Notes: generated by a model from the letters alone, not told the origin. A stretch of 64,000 bases of DNA from Arthrobacter sp. CDRTa11 (GCF_026427775.1 NZ_CP044532.1:2852001-2916000), one strand, 5' to 3'; counted from the stretch's first letter, positions 29,170-37,315 are shown. Numbers and translations are program-made.

Positions 29170-29922
29170 GTGGGACTGCTGGACAACAAAACAGCCATCG
29201 TGACCGGATCCTCGCGCGGAATTGGCGCCGAAGTGGCCAAAAACCTCGCTGCCGAGGGTGCCGCCGTCGTTGTTAACTACCGTCAGAAGGCGCCCCGCGC
29301 CAACAAGGTTGTGGCTGGCATCGAAGCCGCCGGCGGCCGCGCCGTGGCGGTGGGCGCAGATCTCACCACCCGGGAAGGCGTGCAGGCGCTGGCCAGCGCG
29401 GCCATGGAGAACTTTGGGTCACTTGATGTCCTGGTGCTCAATGCATCCGGCGGCATGGAGTCCGGCATGGAAGATGACTACGCGCTCAAGCTCAACCGCG
29501 ACGCCCAGGTCAACATGCTCAATGCCGCAGTGCCCCTGATGAAGGAAGGCTCCCGCGTAGTCTTCGTGACCAGCCACCAGGCCCACTTCATCAATTCCGT
29601 CCCCACCATGCCGGAATACGAGCCGGTCGCCCGCAGCAAGCGCGCGGGGGAAGATGCGCTCCGTGAACTTTTGCCGAACCTGGCTGAAAAGGGCATCTCC
29701 CTGGTGGTGGTGTCAGGCGACATGATCGAGGGCACGGTCACCGCCACCCTCCTGGACCGTTCCAGCCCGGGCGCCATCGAGGCACGCCGTGCAGAGGCCG
29801 GCAAGCTGTATTCAGTGGAAGAGTTCGCTGAAGTGGTGGCCGGCATGGCCACCGCAGACGTGGAGTCCGGCCACACTGAATACGCGGGCGGTGCCGACTA
29901 CTTCGGCAAGAGCGTCAAGTAA
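29170..29922 (+). CDS. SDR family oxidoreductase with altered catalytic spacing
   Basis: NAD(P)-binding short-chain dehydrogenase of 250 residues. The Rossmann glycine motif TGSSRGIG lies near residue 13 and NASGG near residue 92. In place of the usual Tyr-x3-Lys it reads YEPVARSK, so Tyr150 and Lys157 are separated by six residues; the supporting Ser lies in VTSHQAHF. GTG 29170 is preceded by AAAGGAAG. Probably an actinobacterial SDR subfamily with its own active-site geometry; substrate unknown. Confidence 0.88.
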   Translation: MGLLDNKTAIVTGSSRGIGAEVAKNLAAEGAAVVVNYRQKAPRANKVVAGIEAAGGRAVAVGADLTTREGVQALASAAMENFGSLDVLVLNASGGMESGMEDDYALKLNRDAQVNMLNAAVPLMKEGSRVVFVTSHQAHFINSVPTMPEYEPVARSKRAGEDALRELLPNLAEKGISLVVVSGDMIEGTVTATLLDRSSPGAIEARRAEAGKLYSVEEFAEVVAGMATADVESGHTEYAGGADYFGKSVK

Positions 29923-29960
29923 GCACGGTCACGGAGGGCTGAGTAGACCTTCGGAGGGAT

Positions 29961-29997
29961 TTTGGCGGCAGTGTTCTGCATGAACACTGCCGCCAAA
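29961..29997 (+). terminator. Bidirectional hairpin terminator
   Basis: Arms 29961-29976 and 29982-29997 form a perfect 16-base stem around TGCAT. With T/A runs at both feet it can stop the SDR transcript and the converging serB transcript. Confidence 0.88.
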
Positions 29998-30017
29998 CGC
30001 CACCTCGTTTTTGTCCG

Positions 30018-30923
30018 TCAAACGCCCGCGATGTGGCGCACGGCGTCAAGGTACGGCATGTTGATCGCCGAATCAGCAACGGCGCGAACCGCGGGCTTGG
30101 CGTTGAAGGCAACGCCTATTCCTGCGGCACCCAGCATGTCCAGGTCGTTGGCGCCATCGCCCACGGCGATGGTGTGCTCCATCGGGATGCCCTCGGCCGC
30201 GGCCCATTCGCGCAGGTATTTTTCCTTGGCGGCCCGGTCAATGACCGCCCCGAGCACTTTGCCGGTCAAGGCACCGTCGACGATTTCGAGCTCATTGGCC
30301 ATCCAGTAGTCCAGCCCCAGTTCGTCGGCGATCGGCTCCAGGATCTGGTTGAACCCGCCGGAAACGACGGCGACGACGTGACCGGCGGCCTTGAAGGCAG
30401 CCACCAGTTCGGCAGCTCCCGCGCTCAGCTTCACTTCCCTGCGGACGGCGTCGACGACGTCCGACGGGAGGCCGGCGAGGACGGCAACCCTGGCATGCAG
30501 GCTCTGTGCGAAATCAAGTTCGCCGCGCATGGCGGCTTCTGTCACCGCGGCGACTTCCTCCCGCTTGCCTGCATAGGCCGCAAGGAGCTCAATGACTTCC
30601 TGCTGGATCAGCGTTGAGTCAACATCCATGATCAGCAGCTTGCGGGGAGCATTTCGCAACCCCGACGGCACAATCGCGGTGTCCATGGCCCTCTCCGGTC
30701 CGTCCTCTGAGGCTCCTGCCACGGCCCTCCGCAGGGCGGCGATGCCGGCATGGGTAGCCTCCGGGAGGCCCAGTTCCGCGGTGTGAACCTCATACCGGCT
30801 GTCCGCGGCACGGGATTCGTCGTGAACGGATGCACCGTTTTCGATCAGGAGGGAACGCAGCTGTTCCAGCTCCCCTGGGGTCAGTTTGAGGCCGTAGCTG
30901 ACCGCAGTCACGTTCGAAGTCAT
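30018..30923 (-). CDS. serB: Phosphoserine phosphatase
   Basis: HAD-type phosphatase for the last step of serine synthesis. The 301-residue protein has an N-terminal regulatory region of about 90 residues and a catalytic HAD domain with LIMDVDSTLI (nucleophile Asp in DxDST) near residue 98, SGGFNQ near residue 188 and GDGANDLDML near residue 256. Standard SerB with an N-terminal domain as in mycobacteria. Divergent from the ABC ATPase at 31055. Confidence 0.95.
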   Translation of the reverse strand: MTSNVTAVSYGLKLTPGELEQLRSLLIENGASVHDESRAADSRYEVHTAELGLPEATHAGIAALRRAVAGASEDGPERAMDTAIVPSGLRNAPRKLLIMDVDSTLIQQEVIELLAAYAGKREEVAAVTEAAMRGELDFAQSLHARVAVLAGLPSDVVDAVRREVKLSAGAAELVAAFKAAGHVVAVVSGGFNQILEPIADELGLDYWMANELEIVDGALTGKVLGAVIDRAAKEKYLREWAAAEGIPMEHTIAVGDGANDLDMLGAAGIGVAFNAKPAVRAVADSAINMPYLDAVRHIAGV

Positions 30924-31054
30924 GGCTGCAATCTTAGCCAGCGGGGGAGTCCTGTCCGAATTCGTTGCGCCGTTTGCGCCTGCCCCGGACTTCCCCTGCA
31001 GTCGTCGGGTATCAGTTATCAGTCCGCCCGCGTTTTGTCCTAGTGTCTACTCCT

Positions 31055-31840
31055 ATGAGTGAAGTTCTTGAATTGGCCGCCGTCAGCGTTGTCCGTGGAG
31101 CCAAAACGCTTCTGAACAAGGTGGACTGGCAGGTCAAGGAGGGCGAGCGTTGGGTCATCCTGGGCCCCAACGGCGCCGGCAAGACCACGCTCCTTCAGAT
31201 TGCTGCCGCGCGGCTTCATCCGACCAGCGGCATGGCCGGCATCCTGGAGGAAATCCTGGGTGCTGTGGACGTGTTTGAGCTCCGTCCCCGCATTGGGCTC
31301 TCCTCCGCCGCGCTGGCCAACCAGATCCCCGAGCATGAGAAAGTCCTCAACGTTGTGGTGACGGCCGCCTATGGCGTAACCGGCCGCTGGCGTGAGGGCT
31401 ATGAGCGCGACGACGAACGCCGGGCCTTCACCCTGCTGAACGAATGGGGCATGGGACCGCTGCTCAACCGGCCCTTCGCCTCCCTGTCCGAAGGTGAGCG
31501 CAAGCGTGTGCAGATCGCCCGTGCCCTGATGACAGATCCGGAACTTCTGCTCCTCGACGAGCCGGCCGCCGGCCTGGACCTTGGCGGGCGCGAAGACCTG
31601 GTGCACCGCCTCAGTGAGCTGGCCCAGGACGAGTCGGCGCCGGCCATCGTCCTGGTCACCCACCACCTTGAAGAGGTCCCGCCCGGATTCACCCATGCCA
31701 TGCTGCTCCGCGACGCGAATGTTGTGGCCGCCGGACCCATCGCCGACGTGCTGACCGCCGCCCACCTGAGCCAGACTTTCGGGCTGGACCTTGACGTCAC
31801 CGTCACCGGGGGCCGCTACACCGCCACCGCCCGCCGCTAA
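31055..31840 (+). CDS. Stand-alone ABC transporter ATP-binding protein
   Basis: ATPase of 261 residues from ATG 31055. Walker A GPNGAGKTTL near residue 38, signature LSEGERKRVQIA near residue 147, Walker B LLLLDEPAAGLD near residue 165, and an H-loop in LVTHHLEE. No permease gene is adjacent. The sequence is of the type sometimes annotated as iron or molybdate ATPase, but substrate and partner cannot be determined. A TSUP permease gene follows after 20 bases, probably in the same transcript. Confidence 0.87.
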   Translation: MSEVLELAAVSVVRGAKTLLNKVDWQVKEGERWVILGPNGAGKTTLLQIAAARLHPTSGMAGILEEILGAVDVFELRPRIGLSSAALANQIPEHEKVLNVVVTAAYGVTGRWREGYERDDERRAFTLLNEWGMGPLLNRPFASLSEGERKRVQIARALMTDPELLLLDEPAAGLDLGGREDLVHRLSELAQDESAPAIVLVTHHLEEVPPGFTHAMLLRDANVVAAGPIADVLTAAHLSQTFGLDLDVTVTGGRYTATARR

Positions 31841-31860
31841 ACCGGCGGCGGCAACCTCAG

Positions 31861-32646
31861 GTGGACCTTCTCAGCAGTACCTTTGTGACCTTCGCCGGCC
31901 TCTGGGCAGGCACCATCAACGCCGTCGTAGGGTCCGGCACCCTGGTGACCTTCCCGGTGCTGATCGCCCTCGGCGTCACTCCCGTTGTGGCATCCATGAG
32001 CAACGCCATGGGCCTGGTGGCCGGCACCGCCGCCGGCGCGTGGGGCTACCGCCGTGAACTCACGGGCCGCGGCAGGCAACTGCTCAGGCTGCTGCCGGCC
32101 TCGTTGCTGGGAGGGATCTCCGGAGCCTGGCTGCTCCTCCACCTCCCGGAGAGGGTCTTCCACTTCGTGGCCCCTGTGCTGCTGGTCATGGCCCTTCTTA
32201 TGGTCCTTTTCCAGCCGCGGCTGCAGTCCTGGGTGCTCAACCGCGAGGTGAATCCTGAGCATGCCATTCGGGACAAGCGCCATGGGTTTCTCCTGGTGGT
32301 GCTGGTCTACCTCGCCGGCGTATATGGCGGGTATTTTGTCGCGGCCCAGGGAATCCTGCTGGTTGGCATCCTGGGGATATTCCTGACCGGAACCATCCAG
32401 AACGCCAACGCCATGAAGAACATCCTGGTTCTGGGCGTGAACTTCGTCGCGGCCGTCTCCTACCTGCTGTTCGCCTTTGACCGGATCAACTGGCTGGTGG
32501 TGCTCCTGATCGCCGTCAGCTCCACGGTGGGGGGACTCCTGGGCTCGAGGGTCGGCAGGCGCCTGTCGCCCGCCGTGCTGCGGGGGATTATCTTCGCGCT
32601 CGGCCTGATGGCGCTGGGCTTTATGATTGCCAATCTGCTGAAATAA
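31861..32646 (+). CDS. TSUP family membrane permease (TauE/SafE)
   Basis: Putative anion or organosulfonate exporter of 261 residues with about eight hydrophobic segments. The family shows in FAGLWAGTINAVVGSGTLVT near residue 10 and its second-half repeat YLAGVYGGYFVAAQGILLV near residue 150. The start is GTG 31861. It lies eight bases before the trmH gene. Confidence 0.9.
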   Translation: MDLLSSTFVTFAGLWAGTINAVVGSGTLVTFPVLIALGVTPVVASMSNAMGLVAGTAAGAWGYRRELTGRGRQLLRLLPASLLGGISGAWLLLHLPERVFHFVAPVLLVMALLMVLFQPRLQSWVLNREVNPEHAIRDKRHGFLLVVLVYLAGVYGGYFVAAQGILLVGILGIFLTGTIQNANAMKNILVLGVNFVAAVSYLLFAFDRINWLVVLLIAVSSTVGGLLGSRVGRRLSPAVLRGIIFALGLMALGFMIANLLK

Positions 32647-32653
32647 TCAACCG

Positions 32654-33544
32654 GTGACAATCCACTACCTTGAGTCCGCCGGGGATCCCCGTGTCTCGGA
32701 CTACACACAGCTGACGGATGTGCACCTGCGAAAACTACGCGAGCCCGCCGAGGGTATGTACATAGCGGAGTCCTCCCGCGTGCTGCGCCGGGCACTGGCG
32801 GCGGGCCACACGCCGCGTTCCTTTTTCCTCGCGGAGAAGTGGCTTGATGACCTGCAGGACATCCTCGGCTCCTATCCGGACGTCCCGGCTTTCATCGGCA
32901 GTGCGGCACTGCTGGAGGAAATCACCGGCTTCCACCTGCACCGCGGCGCCATGGCGGCGATGCAGCGCCCGGCGCCCGTCCCGCTTGCGGAACTGCTCGC
33001 AGGCGCGCGGCGGGTGGCAGTCCTGGAGGACATTGTGGACCACACCAACGTCGGGTGTTCCAAAATGTCGGGCGTCGATCCTGAGAGACGAGGGCGTTCG
33101 AGGATCGCAGTGCTTGAAAATCTGACTGATCATACAAACGTAGGCGCGGTTTTTCGCAGCGCCGCGGCGATCGGCGTCGATGCCGTGCTGGTGACGCCGC
33201 AGTGCGCCGACCCCCTTTACCGCCGCTCGATCCGAGTGTCCATGGGCACGGTGTTCCAGGTGCCGTGGACGCGGATCGAGTCATGGCCCGAGGACGTCGG
33301 GCTGCTGAAGGAGGCTGGCTATGTCTTGGCGGGGATGACGCTGGGGGAGGGGGCGATCACGCTGGACGAGCTGGTCGCCGAGGACCATGAGAACCTAGCG
33401 CTGGTCTTCGGTACTGAGGGGGAGGGGCTTACCCCGGAGACGGATCGGGTGCTCGACCGGCGGGTCACCATCCCGATGATGAACGGCGTGGACTCTCTCA
33501 ATGTCGCTGCCTCGTCGGCCGTCGCTTTCTATGCGACGCGGTAG
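32654..33544 (+). CDS. Hybrid TrmH/SpoU RNA 2'-O-methyltransferase made at an insertion junction
   Basis: SAM-dependent ribose methyltransferase for tRNA or rRNA. Residues 1-134 are the native substrate-binding domain up to DHTNVG. Residues 135-149 are a linker with no family match. From residue 150 a second motif copy (RIAVLENLTDHTNVG) leads into a complete SPOUT domain, with AVFRSAAA near residue 165, LALVFGTEGEGL near residue 252 and [13 protein letters not shown] near residue 275. The protein is 296 residues, about 30 longer than expected. All three SpoU motifs are intact, so activity is plausible. The displaced native 3' half lies at 36437-36850. Start is GTG 32654, eight bases after the TSUP gene. 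Confidence 0.88.
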   Translation: MTIHYLESAGDPRVSDYTQLTDVHLRKLREPAEGMYIAESSRVLRRALAAGHTPRSFFLAEKWLDDLQDILGSYPDVPAFIGSAALLEEITGFHLHRGAMAAMQRPAPVPLAELLAGARRVAVLEDIVDHTNVGCSKMSGVDPERRGRSRIAVLENLTDHTNVGAVFRSAAAIGVDAVLVTPQCADPLYRRSIRVSMGTVFQVPWTRIESWPEDVGLLKEAGYVLAGMTLGEGAITLDELVAEDHENLALVFGTEGEGLTPETDRVLDRRVTIPMMNGVDSLNVAASSAVAFYATR

Positions 33545-34211
33545 TGGCTTGGCCGGAAGTCGCATGATTCGATTCGGTCACGACGTCTCGGCAACTGGAC
33601 CCACCTCACTGCGGTGTCTGGGGCGAACTATGAATCCACACATGGGTCTTGATTCTGTGGCTCTGGGCGGTGCGGTGCCAGGCCCCGGTGGCCCGGACTG
33701 GTACTCAGGCCATGACCGACATCCTGCTTGGGTTTGGCCACAGGGGCCGCCTGCTGTGCACCGCAGCGACGAGGACGCGTACCGCGTCGTGTGGACCGGC
33801 ACGATCGACGACGGCCGGACGTCGGGGACGTGAGACGACGACGACAACGGCTCCAATCGGACCGGCGACGACACGGGACCCGGAGCGATCCCGATCCGGG
33901 CAGACTCGATCGCGCTGGACTACATCTTCAGCTCCGGGGCGAAGACCCCGAATTCGTGCCCGTCGACGGCAACGAGGGCAAGGCCGTGGCAGCCCGGCCG
34001 GCCAATCCTTTCAAGCCACCCTTCCGGCTGACCCGCCAAAGCCACACCCGGCACCCCTGGGTGACGGCGAGCATACAAAGCCCACCAACCACACATCAAC
34101 AACGTGAGGATCCCGCCCCATCGGGCACGAAGCCGCAGCCGTCGGTCTCGTCTCGAGCCTGCAGCACAAGTCTCACCGCCCCTCAGCGATCGCCGGCCGC
34201 CGATGGCCGGG
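33545..34211. other. Tract without a supported gene inside the insertion
   Basis: Several short frames exist on both strands, but none keeps a domain, a good ribosome site or protein-like composition. Short stretches such as EDAYRVVWTGTIDDG (forward, about 33770-33815) and ADSIALDYIF (about 33900-33930) look protein-like yet fall in different frames. The tract may be a decayed gene. Confidence 0.5.
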
Positions 34212-35597
34212 TCACGCCGAGGCGATGAGCCGGGGGAGGTTGGAGAGCGCTCCGGCGGCATGGGCTCGGCTGCGCCCGCGAGCCTCGGGGAGGCGTGGGT
34301 CGTCGGCGTAACGCTCCAGCTCGGCGAAAGGATACAGTCGGCTCGTGCGCGACCAAGCGGACACGGCCGGATGCTGGCCGCGAGCCCGGGCGTTCGCCAT
34401 CAGCGCGGCGTAGGAGATGAGGAAGTCGACATTCCGATCCCAGAGGTGCAGCGGGCGGCACAGCTCGTTCTTCTGGTCGTCGTCGTGGAGTTCGGCTTCG
34501 ACGACGCCAAGCATCGCGTACTGGAACGAGACGGTGCCCCAGAACATCGGCTGAAGCGTGATGCGGCCAGGCCCGAAGATCGGACGGAGTGGCGGCCGGA
34601 CGAGCCCCGACGCCGCGCAGTGGAGGTGCAGCGTGTCGCGTGTCGTGGGGATGATACCGTCGTCGAGGATGATGCGGTCGCGCTCGACAGTACGCACGTG
34701 ACCGAGGCGGACGACATCCTCGATTCGCCGGAGGAGGGCGATCTCGGCTTCTCCGACGATCGCGCCGTGGAACATTGTGGGTGGCACCGAGGGATCGACC
34801 CGCAGCAGGATTCCCTGTTCGTCGAGCCGTGCGAAGAGATCGTCAACCGTCGTCGCTTGGGCCATGGCCTCGATCTGCGCGGCGTTCGCGACGTACTGGT
34901 CGACGACAAGGTCGTGCGGCTGCAGGTAGCGTCGATTCGGCCACCATCCCTCACGCGGTTTGATCCACGTGACGTCGGCGGGATCCACACCCCGCTCGAG
35001 AAGCCACACACACGTGTCGAGGGCGGTCTTTCCCGCGCCGATCACCGTGAAGCGTCCGGCCGGGTGGGCGAGTCGGGCTAGCCCACCGGTGGGGATGCAG
35101 CGGACTCCCTCGGCCACAGCGAACGGCGGGGCGGAGGTGGCGGGGATGCGGCCCTCGAGGTACCTCGCATCCACCACGCGGCGGCGCACGGTGACGGGCA
35201 CGGTGCGGCCGTCCAGACGGGAGACGATCCGACCCTCGTCAACGAACTCGCACTCGGGCAGGTAGACTACACGACCGGTCGGCAGGAAGACCCGCGTCAT
35301 CGCCTCTTCGAAGTGCGCGCAGATCTCGCTCGGGCCGGCCAGCTCGTACATGCCTGCGTTCGTGCCGCTGACGTCGCGCCTGTCGGCTCCGAATGGCACG
35401 GATTCGACGCCGTAGAGGTTCGCGGGCTGGTGCAGCCGAACGAACGGATATGCGTCCTGCCAGTGTCCCCCGGGCGCGTGCCGGCGATCGACGATCGCGA
35501 CCGTGGCATCCGAATGCGCGAGGATCCGGTCGGTGAAGACCATCCCCGCTGTCCCAGCGCCGACCACCAGATAGTCGGCTTCGATGCGCCCTCGCAC
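34212..35597 (-). CDS. FAD/NAD(P)-binding monooxygenase-like flavoprotein
   Basis: Cargo gene of the insertion, 461 residues and apparently intact. The N-terminal FAD fold has VVGAGTAGM near residue 12 followed by APGGHWQDAYPFVRLHQPAN near residue 41, a pattern seen in flavin-containing monooxygenases. A second dinucleotide motif, VIGAGKTALDTCVWLLE, lies near residue 185. No membrane segments. GTG 35597 is the first start giving a full Rossmann strand. Two nested inverted repeats sit 55-90 bases upstream. The substrate cannot be inferred. Confidence 0.85.
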   Translation of the reverse strand: MRGRIEADYLVVGAGTAGMVFTDRILAHSDATVAIVDRRHAPGGHWQDAYPFVRLHQPANLYGVESVPFGADRRDVSGTNAGMYELAGPSEICAHFEEAMTRVFLPTGRVVYLPECEFVDEGRIVSRLDGRTVPVTVRRRVVDARYLEGRIPATSAPPFAVAEGVRCIPTGGLARLAHPAGRFTVIGAGKTALDTCVWLLERGVDPADVTWIKPREGWWPNRRYLQPHDLVVDQYVANAAQIEAMAQATTVDDLFARLDEQGILLRVDPSVPPTMFHGAIVGEAEIALLRRIEDVVRLGHVRTVERDRIILDDGIIPTTRDTLHLHCAASGLVRPPLRPIFGPGRITLQPMFWGTVSFQYAMLGVVEAELHDDDQKNELCRPLHLWDRNVDFLISYAALMANARARGQHPAVSAWSRTSRLYPFAELERYADDPRLPEARGRSRAHAAGALSNLPRLIASA

Positions 35598-35652
35598 GCA
35601 CTCATAGTAGCCTTGGCCGGCTGCGCGGGGAATCCTCCGGTGCGCAGGTACA

Positions 35653-35686
35653 GTCGGGCGGCCGCCCGACCGGTTATCGCCCGGTC
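35653..35686 (-). promoter_or_regulatory. Nested inverted repeats upstream of the flavoprotein gene
   Basis: GTCGGGCGGCCGCCCGAC at 35653-35670 is a perfect 18-base palindrome. Overlapping its end, GACCGG (35668-35673) pairs with CCGGTC (35681-35686) across seven bases. They could be an operator, a hairpin, or a recombination site of the element. Confidence 0.45.
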
Positions 35687-35875
35687 TGCGCCTGACCTAC
35701 GGGCGGAAGAGCTGCTCGAACGTGCCCGACTTCGTCGGCGAGAAGGTGTTTGCGAGGCACTCGAGGTGCCAGGTCGCGCCGGACTGGCCTTCAGCCGACT
35801 TCCTCATCCACATGACCCCATCGTCACCATCGTTTTCGCGGTCTTCGTGCTCTACACCCAGATGCTGTTCCGCGC

Positions 35876-36257
35876 CTAAGGGCGGTACACCCACGGCCCG
35901 ACAGGAGCCTGGACCGTCTCCGGCACGGCCAGCAGGAGCAGCGCCCCGATGACGAGGAGGAGCGCGAACACGAAATAGGGGGTGAACAGTGGCGAGGGAA
36001 CGTACTCGGCCAGGACTCCGCTTGCCAGCGGCCCCAGGCCGAGGCCGCCGATGTCGGCCGCAGTCGAGACCACTTCGGCGCGGCGAGGTCCCCAGCGCGG
36101 TCGTGCCCGGCTGTAGAGCTCGGTGAGGTGCGCCGTAGCGGTTGCCGTCAGCATGCCAAATGCCGAGCCCACTCAGTAGTCGGACGACGAGGAGGGCGGG
36201 CAATGCGTGCCAGACCATGAAGGCGGACGGCAGCGGAAACTCTGAGCGCACCCTCAT
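35876..36257 (-). pseudogene. MFS transporter remnant, 5'-truncated and frameshifted
   Basis: Two frames together encode the C-terminal part of a major facilitator. The first reads AFMVWHALPALLVVRLLSGLG; near 36160-36175 the match shifts frame to GSAFGMLTATATAHLTELYSR and then runs through AADIGGLGLGPLASGVLAEY and a last helix to the stop at 35876. About half of a normal 400-residue transporter is missing at the N-terminus. It lies upstream of the flavoprotein gene on the same strand and may once have shared its transcript. Confidence 0.7.
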
Positions 36258-36436
36258 CTATGGTGCGATCCATTGGCGACGGGAGTGACGTCCTGACGTG
36301 ATAGATGCCGCCCGCTGTCGAGATGTCCGCGGATACCGCGCCCGCGACAACTACCGACTCCACATTGCTGAATCTTCCTGACGGACTATCAGTAGCTGTA
36401 ATCATGTCTGGGGAGCATATTGCAGTACCTACTAGC

Positions 36437-36850
36437 GTGGGCGCCATTTTCCGGTCCGCCGCCGCTTTGGACATTGATGCGGTGCTTATTTCGCCGCGGT
36501 GCGGGGATCCGCTCTACCGCAGGAGCGTTCGGGTCAGCATGGGCACCGTCTTCCAGGTGCCGTGGGCACGGCTGGAAAGCTGGCCGCATGACCTGAACGT
36601 TCTCAGGGACGCCGGCTTCACGGTGGCCGCCATGGAATTAACACCCGACGCCGTGGACGTGGATGAACTCGCCGCGCGCAACCCGGCCCGGCTGGCCCTG
36701 GTGCTGGGCACCGAAGGCGCGGGCATGAGCGCGGAGACTCTCGCCGCCGTCGACCTCGCTGTCAAGATCCCCATGCGGGCAGGCGTTGACTCACTCAACG
36801 TGGCCGCAGCCTCTGCCGTGGCCTTTTGGGAGCTACGGACCCGGCAGTAG
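36437..36850 (+). pseudogene. Displaced native 3' half of trmH/SpoU
   Basis: From VGAIFRSAAALDIDAVLISP to the stop the frame encodes a full SPOUT catalytic domain, with GTVFQVPWARLESW, LALVLGTEGAGM and [13 protein letters not shown]. It is similar throughout to the catalytic half of the hybrid gene at 32654 but clearly a different sequence. It has lost the substrate-binding domain. The frame is open back to an ATG at 36305, so a 181-residue fusion could in theory be made, but the added 44 residues are unlike any TrmH. Confidence 0.85.
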
Positions 36851-36862
36851 GCAGGAAAGCGG

Positions 36863-36892
36863 TTCGCGGGGACCCCCACGATCCGCTATTAT
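36863..36892 (+). promoter_or_regulatory. Candidate rpmE2 promoter
   Basis: A good -10 hexamer TATTAT lies at 36887-36892, about 100 bases before the L31 gene, with a weak -35 TTCGCG at 36863-36868 (18-base spacer). The -10 sits inside GCTATTATTGGTAGC, which has short inverted ends. Confidence 0.4.
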
Positions 36893-36992
36893 TGGTAGCT
36901 GGCCGCAATGCTTTATCTGCGTCGCGGAAAGCGGCCATCCCATTCATACCTGGCAACTGGCAAAATCCAGTTGTGCGAACAAAGGTCCCATT

Positions 36993-37250
36993 ATGAAGTC
37001 TGATATCCACCCGAAGTACGAAGCTGTTGTTTTCAACGACCTGGCTTCCGGCGTCAAGTTCCTGACCAAGTCCACCGTGTCTTCCAAGAAGACCATCGAG
37101 TGGGAAGACGGTAACACCTACCCGGTCATCGACGTCGAAATCTCCTCCGAGTCCCACCCGTTCTACACGGGTAAGCAGCGCATCATGGACTCTGCAGGCC
37201 GCGTCGAGCGCTTCAACGCTCGCTTCAAGGGCTTCGGCGGCAAGAAGTAA
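36993..37250 (+). CDS. rpmE2: Ribosomal protein L31 type B
   Basis: Large-subunit ribosomal protein of 85 residues beginning [16 protein letters not shown] and ending RFKGFGGKK. It has no cysteines, so it is the zinc-independent type B paralogue that in many bacteria replaces zinc-binding L31 under zinc limitation. AAAGG lies eight bases before the ATG. I did not find a clear Zur-type operator upstream, so zinc control is not supported by what I can see. Confidence 0.96.
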   Translation: MKSDIHPKYEAVVFNDLASGVKFLTKSTVSSKKTIEWEDGNTYPVIDVEISSESHPFYTGKQRIMDSAGRVERFNARFKGFGGKK

Positions 37251-37271
37251 TTCACTTCCCGCAAAGTTCTT

Positions 37272-37305
37272 AGGAAGCCCGCACCGGCAACGGTGCGGGC
37301 TTCCT
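37272..37305 (+). terminator. Hairpin terminator after rpmE2
   Basis: AGGAAGCCCGCACCG (37272-37286) and its exact complement (37291-37305) form a 15-base stem with a GCAA tetraloop. There is only a weak T-run after it. Confidence 0.85.
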
Positions 37306-37315
37306 GCGTTTCAGG

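Larger units (their letters stand above)
33055..36439. mobile_element. About 3.4-kb inserted element in trmH, recombinase lost
   Basis: The native trmH breaks after GACCACACCAACGTCGG (left junction near 33050-33055) and resumes at GTGGGCGCCATTTTCC (right junction near 36437). Between them lie an in-frame linker and foreign trmH 3' half (33055-33544), a 667-base tract without a supported gene, a reverse-strand flavoprotein monooxygenase, a decayed MFS transporter, and an A/T-richer right end (about 36340-36436). No long terminal inverted repeats, target duplication or integrase gene were found, so the class is unknown. Cutting a conserved coding motif and supplying a replacement 3' half resembles gene-targeting integrative elements. 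Confidence 0.75.

Noticed and set aside
32654..33544. The trmH extra segment as a sequencing error
   Set aside because: The added bases form a clean 30-residue in-frame segment, and the second native half exists 3.4 kb away, which an indel error cannot explain.
35313..35879. 188-residue forward frame inside the insertion
   Set aside because: Mostly antisense to the flavoprotein gene and without domain features.
33055..36439. Simple IS element
   Set aside because: No transposase frame, no terminal inverted repeats and no clear target duplication were found at the junctions.
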